The notes: a model not told the origin generated them from the sequence alone. Positions 7,941 to 15,764 are shown, counted from the stretch's first letter. The stretch is DNA of 24,489 nt from Candidatus Colwellbacteria bacterium RIFCSPLOWO2_02_FULL_44_20b (GCA_001817765.1 MHIZ01000011.1:1-24489), one strand, 5' to 3'. Program-made: numbers and translations.

Positions 7941-7961
7941 GGGCGTGTGGCTCAGTGGTAG
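7941..7961 (+). pseudogene. Truncated tRNA-Ile 5' end (21-bp direct repeat)
   Basis: These 21 bases are identical to the first 21 bases of the intact tRNA-Ile (8029-8049): acceptor strand GGGCGTG plus the D-stem and D-loop. The match stops abruptly; 67 bp of AT-rich sequence without coding potential separate the two copies. It is either a partial tandem duplication or the scar of an insertion into the tRNA gene. Confidence 0.75.
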
Positions 7962-8028
7962 GTCGTCAGACACTTCATTCTTTTAATAAAAAGAAAACTG
8001 GATTAGAGTAGAATAATAAAAACCTTTT

Positions 8029-8103
8029 GGGCGTGTGGCTCAGTGGTAGAGCACAGTCCTGATAAGACTGGGGTCGAAGGTTCGATTCCTTCCACGCCCA
8101 CCA
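8029..8103 (+). tRNA. tRNA-Ile (anticodon GAT), CCA encoded
   Basis: Acceptor GGGCGTG pairs with CACGCCC, the D arm is GCTC-AGTGGTA-GAGC, the anticodon stem CAGTC/GACTG holds loop CTGATAA (anticodon GAT), and the T arm is GAAGG-TTCGATT-CCTTC. Discriminator A8100 is followed by encoded CCA (8101-8103), unlike the tRNA-Leu and tRNA-Val genes in this window. Confidence 0.96.
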
Positions 8104-8107
8104 GAAA

Positions 8108-8258
8108 GGGTCTTGAGTTAACCATATTACCCAGGAAAAGCACAGTTCCGATAAGGTGGGGGCGCAACTATTTGGGAATAGTTGCGCTGGCAAGCTACTA
8201 TAGAATTAATAAAGATGCTTGCCTCGGAACGAAGGTTCGATTCCCTCTATACCCACTA
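8108..8258 (+). pseudogene. Decayed tRNA-like sequence interrupted by twin hairpins
   Basis: AGCACA (8139-8144), CGATAAG and the T-arm-like GAAGGTTCGATTCC (8231-8244) copy the tail of the D arm, anticodon loop and T arm of the neighbouring tRNA-Ile, and TATACCC-A-CTA (8248-8258) looks like an acceptor 3' strand with CCA changed to CTA. GGGTCTT at 8108 pairs only partly with it. Between the anticodon-like and T-arm-like parts lies a folded insert: helix GTTCCGA/TCGGAAC (8145-8151/8224-8230) encloses an 11-bp perfect hairpin (8162-8172/8177-8187, loop TGGG) and, one base later, GGCAAGC/GCTTGCC (8189-8195/8217-8223) with a 21-nt AT-rich loop. It cannot serve as a normal tRNA. Confidence 0.6.
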
Positions 8259-8390
8259 GAGCCGGAAACAAAATCACTTCTCCTTTCGCTTAACAGCGAA
8301 AAATAATCAGGAAAAATTTCCTTCTTCGCCCCCTTTTTTATCCAGCTGCCGAGGTCGGAAAGGGGTATATATCTTTTCTTGATCTTCAAA
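8259..8390. other. Non-coding stretch between tRNA remnants and the surface-operon promoter
   Basis: No convincing gene on either strand. It contains small palindromes: TTTCGCT/AGCGAAA (8284-8290/8295-8301), GGAAA/TTTCC (around 8310-8323) and CCCCTTT pairing with AAAGGGG (around 8325-8365). None has a proper T-tract terminator layout on the plus strand. Confidence 0.5.
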
Positions 8391-8419
8391 TTGTCAAACG
8401 CATATAATGTTATTATAAT
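8379..8419 (+). promoter_or_regulatory. Two overlapping promoters of the surface operon
   Basis: The best is TTGTCA (8391-8396), 17-nt spacer, TATAAT (8414-8419). A second overlaps it: TTGATC (8379-8384), 18-nt spacer, TATAAT (8403-8408). Starts would fall near 8415 and 8426, leaving a leader of about 200 nt before the first gene at 8629. Confidence 0.75.
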
Positions 8420-8499
8420 AACCAAGTAGGTAGAACATGAGTTAATACCAACAAAATTTGGGCTCAGTTCAACCTTCTTCGTGTACAAGTAAAAGGGGA

Positions 8500-8582
8500 G
8501 ACTTTATTTGTCAGTCCGTTAAGTAACAACAACCGACTGAGTTTTTATTAAAAGTCGAAAATAAAAACTTCTAAATAAAGTC
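8500..8582 (+). ncRNA. Three-way-junction RNA element in the leader of the surface operon
   Basis: P1 is a perfect 10-bp helix GACTTTATTT/AAATAAAGTC (8500-8509/8573-8582). P2 is CAGTC-C-GTT/AAC-C-GACTG (8512-8520/8531-8539) with one C-C mismatch. P3 is a perfect 10-bp helix AGTTTTTATT/AATAAAAACT (8540-8549/8560-8569). P2 and P3 abut with no spacer, which favours stacking. The nonamer AAAGTCGAA occurs in the P3 loop (8551-8559) and again overlapping the end of P1 (8578-8586). It lies 46 nt before the ATG. Not a riboswitch class I know. Confidence 0.55.
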
Positions 8583-8628
8583 GAATCAATAAAAATAAGT
8601 CTTTATAAATGTAAGCTGATTACTAATT

Positions 8629-9324
8629 ATGCAAAAGTTAATCGGAAAGTTATTGGGGAGATTGAATATCGCAATCACGATATTGCTTGTAATGTTAGTA
8701 ACCGGAGGACTGGGAAGCGCGACATATGTGTTGGCGTCGTCAACATCCAACTTTACCCAGGCGATTAACCCCGGCACGCTTTCCACAGATATTGTGGACG
8801 CCTCTTATGTCTCGGTTACCAGCCCTGCTGTGGCGATGGCCGCGGCGACCTTCAGTTTTAGTTGCCAAACAAAAACTGGTACTCTTGGTACGACTACTGA
8901 ACAAATTTATGTCGCAAATCCTGATGCGGCGGACACCAGTTGGAGCTTAGGTTTGGCGCCAGCAAACACAACAGATGTTTGGGACAGCGCGGGTACGGAT
9001 TTCGATTTTAACGATCCTACCGGCTCTGGCTGTACCGATGGCGCGGATGCCGATTCCGTTGGCGGACAGATGACGGTTGATCCAAGCGGAGCAAGTATTG
9101 CCCAAGGCTCGAGCGCAAATGGAACCACGGGTGTTTCAGTAGGAACATCAGGTTCTTACAGTGAGGGTGTTACTAATTCAGTCGTTCTTATGTCGAGCGA
9201 CGGAACTATTGACATCGGTGATTGGACATTGCAAGGGGTTTCCATCAGCCAGAAAATTCCAGCAGAACAACCAGCCGCCAGCGATTATGATATTAGTATG
9301 GTGCTGACTGTTTCTGGTTCCTAA
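8629..9324 (+). CDS. Secreted WxL-like surface protein
   Basis: 231 residues. An N-terminal membrane/signal segment (about 13-37, ending VLASS) precedes a single beta-rich domain. Two W-x-L motifs are visible, WSL at 105-107 and DWTL at 198-201, the latter in the near-C-terminal GDWTLQGVSISQKIPAEQP, recalling the paired motifs of Gram-positive WxL wall-binding domains. An acidic Asp-rich loop (FNDPTGSGCTDGADADS) could bind calcium, and Cys79 and Cys135 could form a disulfide. Nearly the same domain ends the 1451-residue protein of this operon. The next gene is DUF916-like, the usual partner of WxL proteins in Firmicutes, which supports the call. No Shine-Dalgarno is evident. The exact family membership is inferred. 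Confidence 0.6.
   Translation: MQKLIGKLLGRLNIAITILLVMLVTGGLGSATYVLASSTSNFTQAINPGTLSTDIVDASYVSVTSPAVAMAAATFSFSCQTKTGTLGTTTEQIYVANPDAADTSWSLGLAPANTTDVWDSAGTDFDFNDPTGSGCTDGADADSVGGQMTVDPSGASIAQGSSANGTTGVSVGTSGSYSEGVTNSVVLMSSDGTIDIGDWTLQGVSISQKIPAEQPAASDYDISMVLTVSGS
9004..9074 (+). repeat. 71-bp segment identical to 15410-15480
   Basis: The stretch encoding DFNDPTGSGCTDGADADSVGGQM is identical at the DNA level to the corresponding part of the large repeat protein, whereas the flanks have diverged. This points to recent duplication or gene conversion of the WxL-like domain. Confidence 0.85.
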
Positions 9325-9338
9325 ACTAACAAAAAACC

Positions 9339-10493
9339 ATGCAAGACCCAAGCGCTAAAAAAAAATTATTGCGATTTGTTAGAGTTAGCGCGGCAATTTT
9401 TGGCATAACATTATTGGCCAACAATGTTTTTGCAGTTGAATACGGCGGTTTTGGAGGAAGACCGGCATATCCAAGGGCGGACAATCCTCGCACAGAATCT
9501 ATTTTTATTCACACCCTTGAACCGGGAGATATCCAAAAAGAAGGCATATTAACAGTAAACAACGCAACCGAGCAAAAAACAATGCTGGTCTACGCCGTTG
9601 ATTCCACGCCATCCACGGGCGGCGCTTTTGCTTGCGCCCAGTTTTCAGAAGCTAAAAAAGATGTAGGCGCGTGGATTACGGTTAAAAAATCAGAGGTAAC
9701 GCTCGAACCGGGAACGAACGAGCTTGTTCCTTTCTCTATTCACGTTCCCAAAAACGCGAGTGTCGGCGAGCATAACGGCTGTATTGTTATGCAGGAAAAG
9801 AAAGAAAAAGCAGAGGACGGAAGCGGAGTCAGCTTGTCTTTTCGTACAGGGCTTAGAGTCGCTGTTACTATTCCGGGGGAACTTGAGAGAAAACTTGAAA
9901 TTGTCGGATTTACGGTGACGAAACGTGATAATGGCAATTTTCTGCTTCATCCTTTGGTAAAAAATCTTGGCAATGTTTCTATCGACGCGGATGCGCAAGT
10001 GGTAACGCGTTATTTCTTTGGCTTAACGCATCTTACGCACGGCGGGCAATATCCGATTTTGCGAGGCGACACCTCAGACTGGAACTTTGAACTAAAAAAG
10101 CCGTTCTGGGGAGGATGGTATCGCTCCAATTTTTTCGTGGAATACGATGAAAATCCCGAAGCTGGCGTAGGCGTACAAAGCGGCAAGGAATTAACGCGGC
10201 TTAAAGGTCCGTCGGTTTGGTTCTGGAGCTTTCCGACACCCGCGGCTTTGGCGATAGAGATTATCATTCTCTTGGCTTTGGCATTCGGTGGATTTCTTTT
10301 CTGGCTTTCGCAAAAACGCAAAAAATGGATTAAAAACAATTGGGTTAGCTACGAAGTAGAATCCGGCGAGGATATTAAATCTCTTGCTGAACGGTTTGAT
10401 GTGTCGTGGAAACTGCTTGCCAAGGTAAATAAATTACAACCACCCTATGCGTTTAAACCAGGAGAAAAAATTAAGGTCCCGCCAAGGAATTAA
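9339..10493 (+). CDS. DUF916-like WxL-partner protein with membrane segment and LysM
   Basis: 384 residues. Signal peptide (1-33, ending NNVFAVE), then two immunoglobulin-like regions: residues about 50-180 follow the DUF916 pattern (sequence bearing ...PGDIQKEGILTVNN..., ITVKKSEVTLEPGTNELVPFSIHVP, EHNGCIVMQ) and about 185-285 a second beta domain as in the DUF3324 part of WxL-partner proteins. A membrane segment (301-324) is followed by basic QKRKKWIK and a C-terminal LysM domain (about 337-381, YEVESGEDIKSLAERFDVSW...LKPGEKIKVP type). DUF916 proteins are thought to tie WxL proteins to the cell wall. It follows the first WxL-like gene by 14 nt. By the positive-inside rule the LysM would lie in the cytoplasm, which is odd. 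Confidence 0.7.
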   Translation: MQDPSAKKKLLRFVRVSAAIFGITLLANNVFAVEYGGFGGRPAYPRADNPRTESIFIHTLEPGDIQKEGILTVNNATEQKTMLVYAVDSTPSTGGAFACAQFSEAKKDVGAWITVKKSEVTLEPGTNELVPFSIHVPKNASVGEHNGCIVMQEKKEKAEDGSGVSLSFRTGLRVAVTIPGELERKLEIVGFTVTKRDNGNFLLHPLVKNLGNVSIDADAQVVTRYFFGLTHLTHGGQYPILRGDTSDWNFELKKPFWGGWYRSNFFVEYDENPEAGVGVQSGKELTRLKGPSVWFWSFPTPAALAIEIIILLALAFGGFLFWLSQKRKKWIKNNWVSYEVESGEDIKSLAERFDVSWKLLAKVNKLQPPYAFKPGEKIKVPPRN

Positions 10494-11406
10494 ACTATTC
10501 ATATCCATACTCGTCGTTACCAATCTTGCGACTGGCGGTTTTTTGATTTATGAAACAAAATTTCGTTCCGCAGCAAATAATCCCTACCCCCTGATTGATA
10601 TTTCCAGAAATTTTATCCCGCAGGAATATTTTTTCAGCACCATAGAACCTATACGCAAAGAGATAAAGCAGATAGTAGCCAACTATGAAAAAGAGGGAAA
10701 TCATATTGGCGTTTATTTTGAATTTTTAAATACTGGTGCGAATGTTTCCGTAAACCAAGACATGCGTTTTTGGCCGGCGTCTCTAAGCAAGATGCCCACT
10801 GTTTTTGCGGCAATGAAAAAGATAGAGAAGGGGGAATGGAAATTTACCAACGAACTAGTTCTTCTTTCCGAGGACAAAGACGAGCAATTCGGGGAATTGT
10901 ATAAAAAACCGGTCAGCACAAAATTCACGATTGAGGAATTACTCAAAGAGACGCTGATTAATTCCGACAACACATCCCACAGAATTTTAGTGCGCAATCT
11001 TTCAAGCGAGGATTATACCGATATATTTGAAGCGCTTGGAATGGAAGAACTTTTTAATGATAATTATGATATTACGGCAAAAGAATATTCCCGTATTTTT
11101 CGGGCTCTTTATACAGCCAGTTATTTAAATCGTGAAAATTCCCAAAAAATTTTAAAATGGCTTTCAGAAACTCCTTTTAATGAATTGTTGGGCAACGGCG
11201 TGCCTGAAGAGGTTGTATTTTCTCATAAAATTGGAGAAGCGTTTAAAGTAAAGACATTTCTTGATTCCGGAATTGTTTATGTCCCGAATCGTCCTTATCT
11301 CATCACGGTTATGATTGAGGTAGGGAGCAACAGCGGAGTAGAAAAAGCACAAGAAATTATGAGAGAGTTATCAAGCGCGGCATATACATATGTGGCGAAT
11401 AATTAA
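10447..11406 (+). CDS. Membrane-anchored serine hydrolase of class A beta-lactamase fold
   Basis: 319 residues, overlapping the upstream gene by 47 nt; ATG 10447 is the only start that keeps the basic N terminus before the membrane anchor (about 15-35). The active-site set is visible: SLSK (S112-x-x-K115), SDN (173-175) and KIG (261-263) in place of KTG. This places it in the beta-lactamase/penicillin-binding protein superfamily. The Glu of the omega loop (E-x-x-L-N) that deacylates beta-lactams in true class A enzymes is not evident in the expected region, so a peptidoglycan carboxypeptidase, transpeptidase or endopeptidase role is more likely than antibiotic resistance. The catalytic domain should face outside, next to the wall-binding proteins of the operon. 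The next gene overlaps by 17 nt. Confidence 0.8.
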   Translation: MRLNQEKKLRSRQGIKLFISILVVTNLATGGFLIYETKFRSAANNPYPLIDISRNFIPQEYFFSTIEPIRKEIKQIVANYEKEGNHIGVYFEFLNTGANVSVNQDMRFWPASLSKMPTVFAAMKKIEKGEWKFTNELVLLSEDKDEQFGELYKKPVSTKFTIEELLKETLINSDNTSHRILVRNLSSEDYTDIFEALGMEELFNDNYDITAKEYSRIFRALYTASYLNRENSQKILKWLSETPFNELLGNGVPEEVVFSHKIGEAFKVKTFLDSGIVYVPNRPYLITVMIEVGSNSGVEKAQEIMRELSSAAYTYVANN

Positions 11407-14400
11407 AAAAATATTTAAGCCGGTAACTGTAACTCTTCTTATGTTTGCGCTTTTTCTTGCGGGATTCCCTTCGTCTGTTCTTTTGGAGCAGATAGAGCAA
11501 ACCATTACAGATAGAAACATTGTGGACTATCTCTATCATGCTATGAAAGACCCGAATGTGATAGATAAAGGTCTTGTTGAGTTGTTGCGTCCGCGCATAG
11601 AAGAAGCGCATGCGGCGACTTTTCAGATGCAAACCGGCTACTACATCGGCAACGGCGCCGCCAAGTCCATCACCGGTTTGGGCTTTAAGCCCGAATTGAT
11701 TCTCTTAAAGCCCAATTCAACCGCGGGCGCCGGCGCGGTCTGGAAAACCAGAGCCATGCCCGCCTTAAACGTTCCCTATTTTGTCGCGACAGCTGACGCC
11801 GCCACCGGCTCCATCCTTCTTGATGCCGACGGTTTTACCGTGAACACAGCCAACGCCAACACGGCCAATACCGGCCACGCGTGGGCGGCATTCGCCGGCT
11901 CGGACTGCTCTGCCTCCGGCACCTTCTGCGTCGGCTCCTATATCGGCAACGGCTCCTCTCCCCGCGCCATTACCACCGGCTTTCAGCCCAACCTTGTCTG
12001 GATCAAGCAATCCACGGCCGTGGCCGGCAACTGGCGCTCTTCCTCCATGCCTGATAATTACGCCCAGTATTTCGCCGCCACCACGCAAGAAACAAGTGGC
12101 GCGCTGTTTACCACGCTTGACGCGACTGGCTTCACGGTCGGCGCGACTAACAACACCAATACCGCGATCTACTATTATGTCGCGTTCAAAGAAGTATCCG
12201 GTTCAATGGATGTCGGCACGTATACCGGCAACGGCTCCTCGCAGAGTATCACCGCCCCGGGCTTTCAGCCGGATTTTCTCTTCATGAAAAACGCCAATGC
12301 CGGTACGGCGGTGTCGGCAATCTACAGCATCACCGAATCCTACGGCAACAATTCCCACTACTACACCGACACGGCCAATGTAGTGGGCGCGATCACGTCT
12401 CTGGATGCGAACGGTTTCAGTGTGGGCGCCAACGCCACTGCCAACGGTTCCGGCAACACCCTCTATTACGCGGCCTTCGGCGGCGCGGCGGATCATACCG
12501 CCAGCGGCACGTTTGCAATGGCCCAAGGGTCGTATACCGGCACCGGAAACTATCAGATGATTGCCGGGCTTGATTTCAGACCCGACCTCGTCATCGTCAA
12601 GGGCAATACCACCCAAGCCGGCGTCTTCCGCACCCGCATGATCGCCGGCGACTCCACCGCATACCTTGACGCAGCTACCGCCAACTTCGCCGGCGGCATC
12701 ATCTCCTTAAACCAAGACGGCTTCAGTGTGGGTACGAACGCCACCGTCAACACGTCCGGCACGACCTATTACTGGACGGCCTACGGCAACGCCTGGAATC
12801 CGGACACCCATTCGGGCGCGGCTGACTTCTTCATCGGCGCCTACTACGGCAATGGCATCGACTCACGAAACATCACCCGCCTGCCATTTCAGCCGAACAT
12901 GGTGGCGGTGAAGCGGTCAGGCGCCACCGGCGGCGCATTCCGGACCTCCCAGCATTCCGGCGACTCATCAAGCTATTTCGCCGCCACGGCCGATGCCACC
13001 AATATCGTGCAAACGCTCAATGCTGACGGTTTCTCGGTAGGGACGGCCGCCAACGTCAACACGGCCGCCAACTATTATTGGTATTTCGGCTTCAAGACCG
13101 GAACCAATTTCACGGTGAATACCTACAGCGGCACGGGATCCACCCAAAACATCACCACCGTCGGTTTTCAGCCGGACAATATTTGGGTGAAAGCGACCGG
13201 CGCCACCCGGGGCGTTGAGCGCACCAGCAGCATGGCCACCGACAGCGCCTTGCCGTTTATCAACGTGGCCAATCTCACCGGCGCCGTCACCGGCCTCATC
13301 TCCACCGGCTTCTCGGTGGGCACGGCGGCAGAGACCAATACTTCGGGATCGAACAACTACCGGTATGCGGCGTGGAAAAATACTTCTACTCAAGGCGGAG
13401 CCGCTTCTTATAATATTGCCACCGGCTACTACATCGGCAACGGAGCCGCCAAGTCAATCACCGGCCTCGGCTTCAAACCCGAAGTGATTCTTCTGAAGCC
13501 GAATACGACTGCCGGCGCCGGAGCGGTCTGGAAAACCAAAGCAATGCCGGTTTTGAACAGTCCGTATTTTACCGCTGTAGCCGACACAGTCACCGGCCAG
13601 ATTCTGCTTGATAATGACGGTTTTACCGTGAATACGGCAAATACCAACTCTGCCAATATTGGCATGACTTGGGTGGCTTTTGCCGGCTCGGACTGCTCTG
13701 CCTCCGGCACTTTCTGCGTTGGCGAATACACCGGCAACGGCACCTCTCCCCGAGCCATTACCACCGGATTTCAACCCGATCTTGTCTGGGTTAAGCAATC
13801 AACCGCTGTTGCCAGCAACTGGCGGTCTTCATCTATGCCTGATAATTATGGCCAGTATTTTGTTGCCACCACCCAAGAGACCACCGGCGCTCTCTACACC
13901 ACTCTTGACGCCACCGGCTTTACCGTCGGCGCAACCAACAACGCTTCAGCCGGAATTTATTATTACGTCGCCTTCAAAAATGTTACCGGTTCAATGAATG
14001 TCGGCACCTATACCGGCAACGGCACCTCGCAGAGCATTACCGCTCCCGGCTTTCAGCCGAATTTTGTCTTTATGAAAAACGCCAACGCGGCAACGGCCGT
14101 TTCGGCGATATACAACACTACCGAATCCTACGGCAATAGCTCCAGTTATTACACCGACACGGCCAATGTAGTGGGCGCGATCACCTCTTTGGACGCGAAT
14201 GGTTTTTCCGTGGGCGCAAACTCCACCGCCAATGGTTCAGGCAACACCATTTATTACGCGGCTTTTGGCGGAACAGCCGCTCATTCATCCAGCGGCACTT
14301 TTGATATGGCCAATGATTCGTATACCGGCACCGGCAATTACCAGGTGATTTCCGGATTATCTTTTGTTCCCGATTTGATTATTATCAAAGGCAATACCAC

Positions 14401-15745
14401 TCAAGCTGGCGTGTTCCGCACCAGAATGATTGCCGGCGATTCCACCGCTTATCTTGATTCCGCCACCGCGAACTTTACCGGCGGCATCACCTCGTTAAAC
14501 ACCGACGGCTTTACCATCGGAACCAATGCCACGGTCAACTCATCCGGCGTCACCTATTACTGGGCGGCCTACGGCAATGCTTGGAAACCGGACACCAATT
14601 CCGGCGCGGCTGACTTTTTCATCGGCGCCTACTATGGTAATGGCATAGACAGCAGAAATATTACCCGTCTGCCTTTTCAGGCGAATATGGTAACAGTCAA
14701 AAGAAGCGGCGCCACCGGCGGAACATTCCGGACATCAGCTCAATCAGGAGATTTGAGTGGGTTTTTCGCGGCCACAGCTGAAGCGGCCAACAACGTCCAA
14801 ACACTCAACTCCGACGGCTTTCAGGTAGGCACCGCTACTAATGTCAATACTGCTGCCAACTATTATTGGTATTTTGGTTTCAAATCAGGAACTAACTTTA
14901 CAGTGAATACCTACAGCGGTACCGGTGTTGCTCAAGATATTACCACTGTCGGTTTTCAGCCGGATAATCTCTGGGTTAAGGCAACAGGCGCCACTCGGGG
15001 AGTGGAACGCACCAACAGCATGGCCGCTGACAGCGCTTTGCCGTTTATCAATGTTGCCAATCTTACCGGAGTCATTACCGGCCTTATTTCCACCGGCTTT
15101 TCAGTGGGCACCGTTGCTGAAACCAATACTTCGGGATCAAACAACTATCGGTATGTGGCGTGGGGAGTGGGAGGAGGCGGAACCATTACTGCTGATATTG
15201 TTGATGCCAGTTATGTTCCTGTTGGGAGCCCCGCAACGACTATGAACAGTGCTGCTTTCTCTTTTATTTGCCAAACTGTTACAGGAAGTTTTGGAACCAC
15301 TTCTCAGCAGATTTACATAAACAACAACAATGGCGCTAACGATGGCTGGACTTTGGTCTTGGGGGCGACAAATATCACAGATGTCTGGGATAGCACAGTC
15401 ACTGATTATGATTTTAACGATCCTACCGGCTCTGGCTGTACCGATGGCGCGGATGCCGATTCCGTTGGCGGACAGATGACAGTAGATGCTTCTAGCGCGA
15501 CGTTATCTGTGGGGCAATGCCCGAGCTGTTCCACTGCTTATATCACCAAGGGTGTGTCAGCCGCTTTTGATTCAATAACTATACCAGCGGTGAACAGTAT
15601 TACCTTACTGGAAGCGTTCGCGAGTTCTGACGATGTTGGTGACTGGACATTGCAAGGGGTCTCCATCAGCCAGAAAATTCCAGCGGAACAGCCCGTTGCC
15701 AGCGATTATGATATTAGTATGGTACTCACAATAACGGCGAATTAA
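11390..15745 (+). CDS. Giant secreted repeat protein with C-terminal WxL-like domain
   Basis: 1451 residues. A basic start and membrane/signal segment (about 9-30) precede a 50-residue helical pre-segment ending EEAHAA. Then come twelve beta-rich repeats of about 97-100 residues with a common pattern: Y-x-G-N-G...I-T...G-F-x-P-D...K...R-T...D...Y-F...T...G...L-x-x-D-G-F-x-V-G-T...N...Y-Y-W...A. They are arranged as two copies of a six-repeat block (596 residues each). The C-terminal 200 residues repeat the WxL-like domain of the first operon gene (DGWTL and GDWTLQGV motifs, identical Asp-rich loop). The repeats resemble those of phage tail or adhesin proteins, from memory only. Likely a long surface fibre held by the WxL-like domain. 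Starts 17 nt inside the hydrolase gene. Confidence 0.85.
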   Translation: MWRIIKKIFKPVTVTLLMFALFLAGFPSSVLLEQIEQTITDRNIVDYLYHAMKDPNVIDKGLVELLRPRIEEAHAATFQMQTGYYIGNGAAKSITGLGFKPELILLKPNSTAGAGAVWKTRAMPALNVPYFVATADAATGSILLDADGFTVNTANANTANTGHAWAAFAGSDCSASGTFCVGSYIGNGSSPRAITTGFQPNLVWIKQSTAVAGNWRSSSMPDNYAQYFAATTQETSGALFTTLDATGFTVGATNNTNTAIYYYVAFKEVSGSMDVGTYTGNGSSQSITAPGFQPDFLFMKNANAGTAVSAIYSITESYGNNSHYYTDTANVVGAITSLDANGFSVGANATANGSGNTLYYAAFGGAADHTASGTFAMAQGSYTGTGNYQMIAGLDFRPDLVIVKGNTTQAGVFRTRMIAGDSTAYLDAATANFAGGIISLNQDGFSVGTNATVNTSGTTYYWTAYGNAWNPDTHSGAADFFIGAYYGNGIDSRNITRLPFQPNMVAVKRSGATGGAFRTSQHSGDSSSYFAATADATNIVQTLNADGFSVGTAANVNTAANYYWYFGFKTGTNFTVNTYSGTGSTQNITTVGFQPDNIWVKATGATRGVERTSSMATDSALPFINVANLTGAVTGLISTGFSVGTAAETNTSGSNNYRYAAWKNTSTQGGAASYNIATGYYIGNGAAKSITGLGFKPEVILLKPNTTAGAGAVWKTKAMPVLNSPYFTAVADTVTGQILLDNDGFTVNTANTNSANIGMTWVAFAGSDCSASGTFCVGEYTGNGTSPRAITTGFQPDLVWVKQSTAVASNWRSSSMPDNYGQYFVATTQETTGALYTTLDATGFTVGATNNASAGIYYYVAFKNVTGSMNVGTYTGNGTSQSITAPGFQPNFVFMKNANAATAVSAIYNTTESYGNSSSYYTDTANVVGAITSLDANGFSVGANSTANGSGNTIYYAAFGGTAAHSSSGTFDMANDSYTGTGNYQVISGLSFVPDLIIIKGNTTQAGVFRTRMIAGDSTAYLDSATANFTGGITSLNTDGFTIGTNATVNSSGVTYYWAAYGNAWKPDTNSGAADFFIGAYYGNGIDSRNITRLPFQANMVTVKRSGATGGTFRTSAQSGDLSGFFAATAEAANNVQTLNSDGFQVGTATNVNTAANYYWYFGFKSGTNFTVNTYSGTGVAQDITTVGFQPDNLWVKATGATRGVERTNSMAADSALPFINVANLTGVITGLISTGFSVGTVAETNTSGSNNYRYVAWGVGGGGTITADIVDASYVPVGSPATTMNSAAFSFICQTVTGSFGTTSQQIYINNNNGANDGWTLVLGATNITDVWDSTVTDYDFNDPTGSGCTDGADADSVGGQMTVDASSATLSVGQCPSCSTAYITKGVSAAFDSITIPAVNSITLLEAFASSDDVGDWTLQGVSISQKIPAEQPVASDYDISMVLTITAN
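11633..13378 (+). repeat. First six-domain block of the giant repeat protein (GC-rich copy)
   Basis: This block recurs in frame at exactly +1788 bp (596 codons). It is clearly richer in G and C than its partner: one aligned 60-base sample (12601-12660) has 42 G/C bases against 32 at 14401-14460, although the encoded residues are nearly the same. Confidence 0.85.
13421..15166 (+). repeat. Second six-domain block of the giant repeat protein
   Basis: In-frame copy of 11633-13378. Protein identity is high throughout, including a Cys pair in each block (SDCSASGTFCVG) that may form a disulfide, whereas synonymous positions have drifted toward A/T, increasingly so toward its 3' end. Confidence 0.85.
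15410..15480 (+). repeat. 71-bp segment identical to 9004-9074
   Basis: Second copy of the identical WxL-like coding segment. A further stretch downstream (15644-15722) is nearly identical to 9223-9301. Confidence 0.85.
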
Positions 15746-15764
15746 ATTTCGCATCAAATTCAAA

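Noticed and set aside
7975..8193. Minus-strand frame translating to the SNLRPQSYQDCALPLSH string
   Set aside because: A classic false protein produced by reading the antisense of a tRNA-Ile gene; it covers 8029-8103.
8043..8306. Plus-strand frame of 87 codons
   Set aside because: It begins inside tRNA-Ile and runs through the tRNA-like remnant; no protein-like composition or start signal.
12203..12616. Long minus-strand and alternate-frame ORFs across the giant repeat gene
   Set aside because: They are shadows of GC-rich codons in the 1451-residue gene, which has a coherent repeat structure and signal peptide.
11633..15166. Possible CRISPR-like or satellite repeat array
   Set aside because: The repeats are in-frame protein domains of about 300 bp without short identical repeats or spacers.
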